NCBI RefSeq assembly: GCF_019443445.1
Contig: NZ_CP080378.1
Span: 806,001 to 870,000 of the forward strand
Origin: Massilia sp. PAMC28688
GTDB taxonomy: Bacteria > Pseudomonadota > Gammaproteobacteria > Burkholderiales > Burkholderiaceae_D
DNA: 64,000 nt
Direction: 5' to 3'
Part shown: positions 28,300 to 37,663 of the stretch, piece by piece
Layout of the letters: the number at the start of each line of letters is the position of its first letter
Numbering within the stretch: position 1 is the stretch's first letter
Translations under genes and position numbers: made by a program
The notes under the pieces: model-generated
Database searches by the model: none
Told to the model about the DNA's origin: nothing
What the model saw: the letters and a program-made list of their open reading frames with translations, nothing else

Positions 28300-28321
28300 A
28301 TTTTCTCCTGAAGGTGAAAAT
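28300..28321. promoter_or_regulatory. Palindrome in the leader of the HAD gene
   Basis: Arms ATTTTCTCCT (28300-28309) and AGGTGAAAAT (28312-28321) are complementary except for one position, with a two-base centre. It could be an operator just downstream of the possible promoter. The following leader also folds at GCCCATTCGGGC (about 28350), but no known riboswitch was recognised. Confidence 0.4.
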
Positions 28322-28426
28322 TTGGCAGCAATGCAGAGAGCCTTAAAAAGCCCATTCGGGCAGCCCTGGCCACTATCCTCGGCATCCATAAGATGTTGAT
28401 TTATCACCAATTTTCAGGGAATTTCC

Positions 28427-29092
28427 GTGTCACTTTTAACTTTTATCCTCGATTTCGACGGCACCATTTGCGATACGCGCGACGCAATCAGCTCATCGCT
28501 TGTTCATGCATTCGAAACTGCGGGCATCGCAAAACCAGATAACTCATCAGTCCACCATCTGATCGGGACTGGTAAAACCTTGCAGGAAACCATTCACGCC
28601 CTGCATCCTGCGGGCGGCTCGCTGAGCGACGCCGACATGGCGCACTGGATGAAGACCTACCGCACTGCTTATCGCCAATTTGGGGAGGAAAAGGTGCATC
28701 TGTTCGCTACCGTAATGGAAACGCTCACTCTGCTGAAGAACCATGCCAACCTTATCCTGCTCAGCAATAAAGGGATGGCTGCCATTGAGCATTCCCTAGA
28801 GCGGCTGTCGATCAAGGATCACTTCGACCTGGTTCTGGGAGAAGAACCCGACATGCCGAAAAAGCCGGAAGCGGCTGTATATGACGTCCGCATCCTGCCC
28901 CGCTTTCCGGAGTTAAGCCGCGAGCACTGCATCGTCGTGGGGGACACTGAGGCGGACTTGCAGTTCGCCAAAAATATCGGCGCCATCGGATGCTGGGCCG
29001 CATACGGCTTTGGCGACCATGCCAACTGCGAACAGCTCGGCTACGATCACAAGCTGACGAAATTTAGTGACTTGACACGATTTATCAACTAA
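28427..29092 (+). CDS. HAD-family phosphatase (Gph-like)
   Basis: A 221-residue HAD hydrolase. Motif I is DFDGT with the nucleophile Asp9 and acid Asp11, motif II is the Ser in LLSNKG, motif III is the Lys in PKKPE and motif IV is GDTEAD. A helical cap lies between motifs I and II, as in phosphoglycolate-phosphatase-like enzymes. The start is GTG 28427 with AGGGA at 28416-28420. Such enzymes remove phosphate from small molecules, often sugar or nucleotide phosphates. It is the first gene of the co-directional cluster, so a role in dephosphorylating an intermediate is plausible. Base composition drops in GC compared with the genes to the left. Confidence 0.87.
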   Translation: MSLLTFILDFDGTICDTRDAISSSLVHAFETAGIAKPDNSSVHHLIGTGKTLQETIHALHPAGGSLSDADMAHWMKTYRTAYRQFGEEKVHLFATVMETLTLLKNHANLILLSNKGMAAIEHSLERLSIKDHFDLVLGEEPDMPKKPEAAVYDVRILPRFPELSREHCIVVGDTEADLQFAKNIGAIGCWAAYGFGDHANCEQLGYDHKLTKFSDLTRFIN

Positions 29093-29116
29093 GTACGGTC
29101 GCGAGATTACTGTCGT

Positions 29117-30316
29117 ATGGATAATAACAGCAATAAAAAAGAGACGTATTACTTGCCGAGCATTTCCGATTCCCGTCTCGCGGAAAACATATTCAGATCG
29201 GTGAAAGCTGAGATCTACCATTTTCTGGACGATGCAATTCGCTATTTTCTGAATCTGCACCCAGCCGTCGCCAATATTGCGCCGGTTGAAACATGGCGCA
29301 TCGCACTGACTGCCCATAAATATGGCGTCATTTATTTGATTGACCGGCGCGAAGCGTCTGCCTACGATTTCGGGGGAGCCGCCGACAGCAAGGTCATGAC
29401 ACGCATCGCCGAAATTCTCACCGAAGATCAGCGGGTTAATCGGCTGTTCAATTTCGCGATCTGCGCGTGGGTCCATGCCATCGACGTGCGCAAGAAGTAT
29501 TCGGAAATTCGGTTGCCCAAGCATGCTTTCATGAGCGAGGGTGACCAGGCCGTATTTGTGAATCAGAATGATTTTGGCGGATTCTTTCCTGTTGATGCGT
29601 TTGCGCTCACCACCCCGCTGTACGATCTGCATGATTTCGTGCATTACAGCTGCGCAATGATTGATCGGAATCTGTACGGGTGCAAGTACTTTCGCCGCTT
29701 CTCCTCTTTGCCAACGCGGCTCCAGGCCTTGGTGCGTGACGCGGGGTATCGCTCTGAAACGCCTAATCTGTATGGCGACGGGTTCATGTTCCGGGAGCTG
29801 TCGCTCGGCTTGTTCGACACCTATGAGCCGCTCATCGACAGCGACAGCGAACTTTATAACACGATCAGCGACAAGCTGTTTCAATACTTGAAAGGTGAGC
29901 TTGCGCTGGCACAGCCGTCCTCGGGCCGGGTGTATCAGGCGCCGGCACCGCTCGACGTCGACGCCCTGGCCGTGCTAAGCCAGAACAAGGCGTACGAGCA
30001 TTCGGCATCGGAGTGCGAAGAACATTTCTTCATTCGCAGCGGCCCTGGCGCGGCAAACGATTCGTATGTCCATCTGCCAATCGTAGAACGGCTCGACGCC
30101 ATGAAAAGCACCGAACTCAATTATTTTGAGCGGCGTAATTTTCTTCGGCACCGAGCCCAGAAGCTGGCCTACCTGCGCTATTCGACGCACTTGAAGAGCA
30201 AGTTCCCTGCGCGCGCCGAGGAGTTTTCCTTGCTTCACATGGTGGAGGAAAACCTGACCTTCGTCGATCATCTGCGCGGCGACCGCGTCAATCTGTTCAA
30301 CCTCGTTGAACACTGA
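29117..30316 (+). CDS. Unrecognised 399-residue protein
   Basis: I do not recognise a family. The protein is soluble, with no signal peptide or membrane segment. The N-terminal 15 residues are polar (SNKKETYY), then predicted alpha-helical stretches rich in aromatic residues follow. A possible metal-binding cluster is TPLYDLHDFVHYS (His-Asp-x-x-His, around residues 173-185). Later helices carry FRELSLGLFDTYE and LYNTISDKLFQYL. The C-terminal 60 residues are basic and aromatic (NYFERRNFLRHRAQKLAYLRY; partial). Coding is AT-richer than the neighbours, suggesting transfer. It lies between the HAD phosphatase and the phosphoribosyltransferase-like gene on the same strand. It may be the enzyme that gives the cluster product its identity, but this is guesswork from position. 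Confidence 0.75.
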   Translation: MDNNSNKKETYYLPSISDSRLAENIFRSVKAEIYHFLDDAIRYFLNLHPAVANIAPVETWRIALTAHKYGVIYLIDRREASAYDFGGAADSKVMTRIAEILTEDQRVNRLFNFAICAWVHAIDVRKKYSEIRLPKHAFMSEGDQAVFVNQNDFGGFFPVDAFALTTPLYDLHDFVHYSCAMIDRNLYGCKYFRRFSSLPTRLQALVRDAGYRSETPNLYGDGFMFRELSLGLFDTYEPLIDSDSELYNTISDKLFQYLKGELALAQPSSGRVYQAPAPLDVDALAVLSQNKAYEHSASECEEHFFIRSGPGAANDSYVHLPIVERLDAMKSTELNYFERRNFLRHRAQKLAYLRYSTHLKSKFPARAEEFSLLHMVEENLTFVDHLRGDRVNLFNLVEH

Positions 30317-30340
30317 CACGCACGCTCAATTGCACTAATG

Positions 30341-30360
30341 GCACCGGCCTGAGCCGGTGC
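30341..30360 (+). terminator. Hairpin between the orphan gene and the PRTase gene
   Basis: Perfect arms GCACCGGC (30341-30348) and GCCGGTGC (30353-30360) with loop CTGA. No T-run follows (TAACCATTCC), so it may be a processing or stabilising hairpin or a weak terminator. It lies 24 bases after the stop of the 399-residue gene. Confidence 0.45.
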
Positions 30361-30440
30361 TAACCATTCCATTTAACGTGTGGCCCAGCCGGCCCGAAAA
30401 CCGGCATGTGCGTACAAGAATCATCAAGAAAATATAAGTA

Positions 30441-31037
30441 ATGCAGACCAACAAACTTAGCGACGCTGAACACGTCCCGGCCGCGCGCACGACACAGTTT
30501 TTCACCGACTTTTCCGCATTTTGCGCTGCTGACATTAACGTCCTTGACGCCCAGCGCCGCGTCATATCGCTCGGTGAGGTGATCGGCGAATGGATGGCCA
30601 GCCAGGGACAGGATGCCGCCGTATTGTGCCCTATCATGCGCGCCGCCTTGCCCTTCGCCATTGGCGTGGCCGCCAGTTTTCCGGCGCGCGCGATCAGACC
30701 CATCAGGATTTCGCGGGCCGCCATCGACGCTGGCGCGGGCCTCGACACGCATTTCGCCGATATCCCTTCGGGAACGGTGCTATTGATCGACACAGTCACG
30801 GCCACCGGCAAGACTCTGTCCTACCTCGCCAAAGAAATACAGCGTCACCAACCCGGCTGCCGCATCATCGCCACTGTGGCTTATGCCAGCCCGCAGGCGC
30901 TCACGTTGCTGGAGCGGGAATCGGTGATTGATCATATGTGGGTGGGACATCTGTCCGACAGCGTCGACAGCAACGGCTATTTGATCCCGCCGACGAACGG
31001 CGATACGGGCGACAAGCTTTTTGATGGAATGATGTGA
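30441..31037 (+). CDS. Uracil-phosphoribosyltransferase-like enzyme
   Basis: A 198-residue type I phosphoribosyltransferase most like uracil PRTase (Upp). The PRPP loop is LLIDTVTATGKTL (115-127), matching the DPMLATGGS-type loop of Upp. PIMRAALP (64-71) matches the PILRAGLGM substrate strand. The C-terminal block GYLIPPTNGDTGDKLF (179-194) corresponds to the uracil loop of Upp (usually PGLGDAGDR) but is longer by about one residue and loses the Gly-Leu-Gly. The base specificity is therefore probably altered. It overlaps the nucleotidyltransferase gene by one base. Role inferred: attaches ribose-5-phosphate to a base-like precursor. Confidence 0.82.
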   Translation: MQTNKLSDAEHVPAARTTQFFTDFSAFCAADINVLDAQRRVISLGEVIGEWMASQGQDAAVLCPIMRAALPFAIGVAASFPARAIRPIRISRAAIDAGAGLDTHFADIPSGTVLLIDTVTATGKTLSYLAKEIQRHQPGCRIIATVAYASPQALTLLERESVIDHMWVGHLSDSVDSNGYLIPPTNGDTGDKLFDGMM

Positions 31038-31837
31038 TGGCGCCGCACGAGCGAACCGCCGTGCTTGGCACCTTCAGTTTGCAGCTCGGTGCCAATCATG
31101 TTGTCACTGTCGCCGAGTTGTTTGCACTGTTCGCGCACCACGGTATCGACGGCTATGTCTGCGGTGGCATCGTAAGGGATCTGCTTGTGGGCGACCCGTA
31201 CAACGACATCGATTTCACTTTCCACGCCCATATTGATGACCTGCGTAAAATTCTTTGCAAGCATTATGGACCTGATATCATCCAGTTTTATAATCGCGAT
31301 TTCGGGCTGCTGAAGCTCGGCACCGATCCTGACCGGCTGATTGACATTACCATGTACCGCAGCGCCGACAGCATCGGGGCATCCACCAGTCTCGAGGATG
31401 TTCGCTACGGTCTTGGTGCATCCCTGCTTGAAGATGCCCGCAACCGCGATCTGAGCATCAACTGCATGTATTGGAATGACCGTTCGGGTTTGCACGATCC
31501 GCTCGGCCACGCCATGGACGATATTGCGGCACGCCGCATCCGGGTCGCGGCCGACCCGCGCAAAGCCCGCATTGATCCCCGGATCAGCATGCGCTCCTTG
31601 CTGTTCCAGACACGGCAGTATGTGCTGTCGCCGTGTACCCACGATTACCTGCTGACGCATCTGGATGCCAATATCCTGTGCTATCCGCAGGACAAGTTCA
31701 GCGACTATGTCCACGCCCTCGTACGTGGACGCCGCGAGTCGGCCCACGCGCTGTATCACGCCGCGTGCGGCTTTCTTCCCGCGGGCACAGCACGCGAACA
31801 GCTCGCGCGTGCCTGCAATGTCGGCGACGCCGTTTGA
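31037..31837 (+). CDS. Poly(A)-polymerase-head-type nucleotidyltransferase
   Basis: A 266-residue protein with the head domain of class II CCA-adding enzymes and poly(A) polymerases. Visible are the phosphate loop CGGIVRDLLVG (42-52), the metal-binding pair DIDFT (Asp58, Asp60) and the later RDLSINCMYW block. True tRNA enzymes are about 400 residues and carry neck, body and tail RNA-binding domains; here the protein ends after about 90 residues of a partial neck. Acting on tRNA is therefore less likely than moving a nucleotide onto a small molecule, an inference. ATG 31037 overlaps the upstream stop; GTG 31034 is the alternative. Confidence 0.8.
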   Translation: MAPHERTAVLGTFSLQLGANHVVTVAELFALFAHHGIDGYVCGGIVRDLLVGDPYNDIDFTFHAHIDDLRKILCKHYGPDIIQFYNRDFGLLKLGTDPDRLIDITMYRSADSIGASTSLEDVRYGLGASLLEDARNRDLSINCMYWNDRSGLHDPLGHAMDDIAARRIRVAADPRKARIDPRISMRSLLFQTRQYVLSPCTHDYLLTHLDANILCYPQDKFSDYVHALVRGRRESAHALYHAACGFLPAGTAREQLARACNVGDAV

Positions 31838-31896
31838 CGCGTGCTGAGGGACAGGTTTGTTTTGATTTTTTTCGCGTTTAAGGGCAGGTTGGCTGC

Positions 31897-32964
31897 ATGA
31901 CTTTTTTTAAGAAGTGGCGCAATATCGCCGTTTTGGTGCTGTGCGTGAGCGCTATCGGCGCCCTGTTCGTTCACTCAAGCAGGCGCTTACTGGTGGACGA
32001 CGCCAGAGTAGTGGCCGACATGATCACGCTCGCCGCCGCCGTGGAGGGGCGGGTGGCCGACATCGCCGTCAAGGAAAGGCAGGCAATTGCCCGCGGCGAC
32101 GTACTGGTCAGGATCGACAGCCAAGCCGCGCGTCTGGCTGTCGAGGGCATCGAAAAGGACCTGGCAATGGCCCGCATCGAAATCGAACGGCTTGAGCGGC
32201 ACCTCGCGCTGCAGACAAGAACGGCCGTGCTGGACGTCAAAAGTGCGCGATCGTCCCTGCACGCGGCCCATACCCGGGCCGCGCTGACGGCGCAGCAACG
32301 GACCCTCTCGCGCGCGGAGACCGAGCGGGCCAGACACCTCACCGCCTCCGGTTTCCTGTCCGCGGGCGGGCTGGGCCGCTACCAGAACGAAGCGATCAAG
32401 GCGCAGCTCGACGGTGCGCAGGCGGCGCAGGTGCTCGATGCTGCGGGCGAACAAACCGCGCGCGCCTTGCTGGCCCAGCAGAACGTAGCGCTGGGCAGGC
32501 TGGACTTGCAAACTGCAAAAACCAAACTGGAACGCAACGCGATCGCACGTCTGGCACTACTCGACAGCCTCCAAAAGCACGACATCAAAAGCCCCGGAAC
32601 GGGCATCGTGGACAAGATATTTGTGCATGCGGGTGAATTTGTTATGGTAGGCAAACGTGTGATGCTGATCCATGATCCCTCGACCATTCATATCCGCGCC
32701 AACGTCAAGGAAAAAGACCTGGGCAAAGTAGCGACCGCGCAGACAGTGGCGATCCGCTTCGACGGCTGCAGCGACGACACCGCCCGCGGTGTTGTGACCG
32801 ACATCGGCTCAACCACCAATAGCGAATTCACGGTACTGCCGGCGATTGTCCCCGGTGGCAGTTTTGTCAAGGTCGCCCAGAGCATCCCCATTAAGATTGC
32901 TATCACGGACACGCGCTGCGCGGTGCGTCCGGGCATGCAGGCCGAAGTCGAGTTCCGGCGCTAG
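31897..32964 (+). CDS. HlyD/EmrA-family membrane fusion protein
   Basis: A 355-residue periplasmic adaptor. One N-terminal membrane anchor (about 9-28) is followed by a biotinyl-lipoyl-like half (GRVADIAVKERQAIARGDVLVRI region), a coiled-coil hairpin (about 85-220, rich in Ala, Arg and Glu) and the second lipoyl half with HDIKSPGTGIVDKIFVHAGEFV (partial: IKSPGTGIVDKI). The end is the usual barrel domain. It pairs with the MFS exporter encoded one base downstream of its stop. Together they form an EmrAB-like exporter, driven by protons and reaching an outer membrane channel encoded elsewhere. Confidence 0.92.
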   Translation: MTFFKKWRNIAVLVLCVSAIGALFVHSSRRLLVDDARVVADMITLAAAVEGRVADIAVKERQAIARGDVLVRIDSQAARLAVEGIEKDLAMARIEIERLERHLALQTRTAVLDVKSARSSLHAAHTRAALTAQQRTLSRAETERARHLTASGFLSAGGLGRYQNEAIKAQLDGAQAAQVLDAAGEQTARALLAQQNVALGRLDLQTAKTKLERNAIARLALLDSLQKHDIKSPGTGIVDKIFVHAGEFVMVGKRVMLIHDPSTIHIRANVKEKDLGKVATAQTVAIRFDGCSDDTARGVVTDIGSTTNSEFTVLPAIVPGGSFVKVAQSIPIKIAITDTRCAVRPGMQAEVEFRR

Positions 32965-34491
32965 ATGCTCGCCCGTTCCCAGCTGGTACCCATTGCAATC
33001 GCAGCGGGCGCGACCTTTCCCATGGTGTTGTCGAGTACCGCCATCAGCGTGGCACTGCCCGCCATTTCGGCCGAGCTCGGACTGACGTCGGGCGAAATGC
33101 AGGGTATCGCGGCGCTGTTCTTTCTCACCTCCTCCATTTCCATGCTGACCGCCAAAACGCTGGTGAGCCGGTATGGCATTCGGGCTACCTTCATTTTTTC
33201 TGTCCTGGTGTTTAGCCTGGGCATCGTGATTGCCTGCGCCAGCGCGAATTTTGCCGTGCTCGCGGTCGGCCGCGCCCTGCAGGGCGTGGGCACGGGCGTC
33301 ATTCAAACCTTGGGCATCCTGATCATCTCTCCGCTGTTTCCAGTCTCGCGCCGGGGCTTCGCCATGGGCTTGTTCGGCACCTGCATCCTGCTGGCGCCGG
33401 CCATCGGTCCCGCTTACGCCGGCTACCTGCTCGAGTTTTTCAACTGGCGCGCCTTATTCTATTCGATGCTACCAGTAATGCTCACCGTGCTCCCGCCCCT
33501 CTCACGCGCGCTGAGCGCCGACATCAGCAGCGCACGCGAACGCTTCGACTGGCTCGGTCTGCTGGTCATCGCACTGTCGCTGTCGGCATTTCTCACCGCC
33601 TCGATTCAGAGTACGGGGGGAGAGCCGGAGCTGGCACGCCTGTGCTACCTGGGCAGCGCCATTTTGCTCGCGCTGTTTGTCTGGATCGAATTTGATGTCG
33701 CCTCCCCTCTGATCGAACTGCAGTCACTGCGCCAGGTCGACTACAGCGGCAGCCTGGTGGTGATCTTCGTGCTCGGCGCTGTCCTGTTCGCAATGACCTT
33801 CTTGCTGCCCCAGTTCCTGGACCACGTAGCCAGGATGGATCCGGTCAGCATCGGCTACATCATGTTGCCGGGCGGGCTGGCGATGGCCTTCGCCTCGCCC
33901 TTGTGCGGCTATCTGAGCGACCGCTATTCGTCCACCCTCCTGCTTGCGCTCGGACTGGCCCTGCTGGCTTTCTCGTGCTGGCTGCTGACGGGGCTCCAAC
34001 TGGGCATGGATCCTATGACCCTGATCATGTGGGTCATTGTGGGCCGCATGGCGCTGTCGCTCATCTTCCCGTGCATTTACAAAATATCGCTGTACCGTTT
34101 TTCCGGCGCGACGCTGGCGCAAGCGTCGGCGCTGGTCAATTTCACGCGCCAGATCGGCGGCGGTCTGGGCCTGGCGCTGGCCGGCTCCTACTTCCACTAC
34201 CGCGATGGCGCCTGGCTCAACGCCATGCACGACACCGGCGCAACCGGCGCCGAAGGCTGGGATGAAGCGCGGGACCTGCTTGGACTGTCCATTGACAGCG
34301 CCGCCGGCGCCGGCTCTTTATCGACCGACGGCATCAGTACTTCGCTGCTGAGCCAGCTGGCCTCGCAGGCACTCACAATGCACGCCTACCGCGACGTTTT
34401 CGCCACCATGGCGCTGTGCATTGTGATTGCCGGCCTGGTGTTCGCCCTCACCAAGGTGGTCCGCCGCCTGCGTTCGGCTGCGCCCGAATGA
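32965..34491 (+). CDS. DHA2-family MFS exporter (EmrB-like)
   Basis: A 508-residue transporter with about 14 membrane segments, as in EmrB. The N-terminal block VLSSTAISVALPAISAEL (usually LDxTIVNVALP in EmrB, here without the Asp) and the RALQGVGTGVIQTLGILIIS motif C region are visible. It starts directly at the stop of the adaptor gene. The variation at the usual 'LDST' motif (here VLSSTA) may change coupling or substrate choice. The likely substrate is the product of the surrounding enzymes; drug efflux is the alternative. Confidence 0.92.
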   Translation: MLARSQLVPIAIAAGATFPMVLSSTAISVALPAISAELGLTSGEMQGIAALFFLTSSISMLTAKTLVSRYGIRATFIFSVLVFSLGIVIACASANFAVLAVGRALQGVGTGVIQTLGILIISPLFPVSRRGFAMGLFGTCILLAPAIGPAYAGYLLEFFNWRALFYSMLPVMLTVLPPLSRALSADISSARERFDWLGLLVIALSLSAFLTASIQSTGGEPELARLCYLGSAILLALFVWIEFDVASPLIELQSLRQVDYSGSLVVIFVLGAVLFAMTFLLPQFLDHVARMDPVSIGYIMLPGGLAMAFASPLCGYLSDRYSSTLLLALGLALLAFSCWLLTGLQLGMDPMTLIMWVIVGRMALSLIFPCIYKISLYRFSGATLAQASALVNFTRQIGGGLGLALAGSYFHYRDGAWLNAMHDTGATGAEGWDEARDLLGLSIDSAAGAGSLSTDGISTSLLSQLASQALTMHAYRDVFATMALCIVIAGLVFALTKVVRRLRSAAPE

Positions 34492-34528
34492 GCCTTGCCC
34501 TTTTCTTTCTATCACCTGGAGATCAACC

Positions 34529-35713
34529 TTGAATATTGGTACCGCGCATACTGCGCTCGCGACAAAAGTCATTTTGCTGGGATGCGGCGAGCTCGGCAAA
34601 GAAATTGCCATTGAATTCATGCGCCTCGGTGTCGAAGTTATCGCCTGTGACAGCTACGCCAACGCGCCCGCCATGCAGGTGGCCAACCGCTCCCATATCG
34701 TGCCGCTGCTCGACGGCGCGGCAGTGCGGGCCGTGGTCGCGCTGGAACGGCCGCACTACATTGTCTCCGACACCGAGGCCATCGCGGTGGATCAATTGCT
34801 GCTGCTCGAAACGGAATTGCCGGATGTGCGGATTGTGCCCACTGCCAGGGCACTTGCCATCACGGCAGACCGCGAAAGCATCCGCCGCCTGGCCGCCGAG
34901 CAACTGGGCCTGTCGACGGCGAAGTACGCCATTGCAGAGACTGCGCAAGCGCTTGCCGTGGCAGCGCATGCACTCGGATTCCCCTGCGTCGTCAAACCCG
35001 TCAAGGGCTTTAGCCGTAGCGGCCAGTCCATTGTGGGTGATGCCAGCGGGCTGGCGGATGCATGGCAGCGGGCCCAGGCCGGCAACCGGGGCATCTCCTG
35101 CAAGGTCATCGTGGAAGAGTTTGTGCCCTTCCAGGCCGAGATTACGCTGCTCACTGTGCGCGCTGCCAATGGCACCTTTTTTTGCGCGCCCATCGGCCAT
35201 CGCCAGGAAGGGGGCGATTACGTTGCCAGCTGGCAGCCCCATCAACTAGACCCGGCCCATCTGGAAAAAGCGCAGCAGATGGCCGCCGCCGTCACCGCCG
35301 CGCTGGGCGGCTACGGCATTTTTGGCGTCGAGCTGTTTTTGCTGGAAAACGGGGACGTGTATTTCAATGAAGTGGGACCGCGCCCGCACGATACCGGCAT
35401 GGTGACTGTCGCCTCGCAATTGCACAGCGAGTTTGCCCTGCATGTGCGCGCCATTCTCGGGTTGCCGGTGACGGAAACGCAACTGGCGTCGCCGGCGGCC
35501 AACGTCGTGTTCAGGGCTGACACCCCATCGGAGCACCCGGTGCTGGTCGGCGTTGAGCGCCTGTTCGCCACGCCAGGGGTCGATTTCCGCTTTTTCGGCA
35601 AGCCAAAAAGTTACGCCCGCCGCATCATGGGTACGGTCCTGGCACGCGACACGTCGGCCGCGTCGGCCCTGGAAAAAGCTGGTGAAGCCGCGAAAAAAAT
35701 TGCGCTGCAATAG
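34529..35713 (+). CDS. PurT paralogue, ATP-grasp ligase
   Basis: A 394-residue protein aligned over its whole length with PurT (formate-dependent GAR transformylase). Kept features are LLGCGELGKEIAIE, Arg115 in the ADRESIRR block, the strand GHRQEGGDYVASWQP, the metal-binding GVELFLL and NEVGPRPHDTGMVT, and the phosphate-binding FGKP with the ARR pair. Changed features are Glu82 of E. coli PurT, replaced by Asp81 (SDTEAI instead of PEIEAI), and the flexible ATP loop, which reads VKGFSRSGQS (158-167) instead of MSSSGKGQ. The start is TTG 34529 with CTGGAG eight bases upstream. It probably still ligates a carboxylate to a ribosyl-phosphate amine, but the substrate may differ. Confidence 0.85.
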   Translation: MNIGTAHTALATKVILLGCGELGKEIAIEFMRLGVEVIACDSYANAPAMQVANRSHIVPLLDGAAVRAVVALERPHYIVSDTEAIAVDQLLLLETELPDVRIVPTARALAITADRESIRRLAAEQLGLSTAKYAIAETAQALAVAAHALGFPCVVKPVKGFSRSGQSIVGDASGLADAWQRAQAGNRGISCKVIVEEFVPFQAEITLLTVRAANGTFFCAPIGHRQEGGDYVASWQPHQLDPAHLEKAQQMAAAVTAALGGYGIFGVELFLLENGDVYFNEVGPRPHDTGMVTVASQLHSEFALHVRAILGLPVTETQLASPAANVVFRADTPSEHPVLVGVERLFATPGVDFRFFGKPKSYARRIMGTVLARDTSAASALEKAGEAAKKIALQ

Positions 35714-35759
35714 CGCGCACTTGCGCGAGAACGATTCTTCAACAACGGGAGACAGATAA

Positions 35760-36062
35760 ATGAGCAGAGCCGACACCCTCATCGCATTCGATGAAGCCGG
35801 ATTGCCCTCGTGGGAATACGACACCCACCGCAGCGCCATCAGCAAAGCCTATTTGCTCAAGGATTTTGTGCAAGCCTTCGGATTCATGAGCCAAGTCGCC
35901 CTGTGCGCGGAGAAACGCAATCATCATCCTGAGTGGTCAAATATTTACAACAGGGTGTGCATCACCCTGACCACCCATGATGCCGGCGGACTGACGGCGA
36001 AAGATGTAGGCCTGGCACGGCAGATCGATGAAATCTTCCGCCAGGCCATGAGCGCACACTGA
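35760..36062 (+). CDS. Pterin-4a-carbinolamine dehydratase-like protein
   Basis: A 100-residue protein with the complete PCD/DCoH core: [16 protein letters not shown] with His55 and His56, and [12 protein letters not shown] with His73 and Asp74. In known cases it dehydrates 4a-hydroxytetrahydrobiopterin after phenylalanine hydroxylase, or serves in folate and cofactor recycling. No phenylalanine hydroxylase is in the window. It is the last gene of the cluster, 46 bases after the PurT paralogue. It may act on a carbinolamine in the cluster pathway (inference), or be a housekeeping phhB that sits here by chance. Confidence 0.87.
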   Translation: MSRADTLIAFDEAGLPSWEYDTHRSAISKAYLLKDFVQAFGFMSQVALCAEKRNHHPEWSNIYNRVCITLTTHDAGGLTAKDVGLARQIDEIFRQAMSAH

Positions 36063-36067
36063 CCCGC

Positions 36068-36085
36068 CGCCGGCATGCGCCGGCG
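36068..36085. terminator. Hairpin between converging PCD-like gene and guaB
   Basis: Perfect arms CGCCGGC (36068-36074) and GCCGGCG (36079-36085) with loop ATGC, located in the 30-base gap between the converging genes. It can stop transcription from both sides in principle but lacks T-runs. Confidence 0.45.
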
Positions 36086-36092
36086 TCAAGGC

Positions 36093-37580
<1,488 letters not shown>

Positions 37581-37663
37581 TTATACAGAGTGTGACCCAC
37601 AGCATGGTCAACTTGTAAAATTTGTCTTAGTGTCATGCCGTCGCAGCGTGCTGCCGATACGGT

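Larger units (their letters stand above)
27868..28426. other. Intergenic region with gene remnant and promoter/leader of the next cluster
   Basis: The left part, read on the minus strand from about 28017 to 27868, gives an open stretch ending in a stop with LRYANGWTV and LILVGAAELVFPVD; it looks like the tail of a lost gene but I cannot name it. The right part (28200-28426) is AT-rich and holds a possible promoter and a palindrome, listed separately. Between them nothing is recognised. Confidence 0.4.

Noticed and set aside
28427..31837. Phage-defence island (nucleotidyltransferase plus HAD)
   Set aside because: The exporter, PurT-like and PCD-like genes point to small-molecule metabolism. 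No nuclease effector, helicase or toxin-antitoxin pair is seen. It remains possible but less likely.
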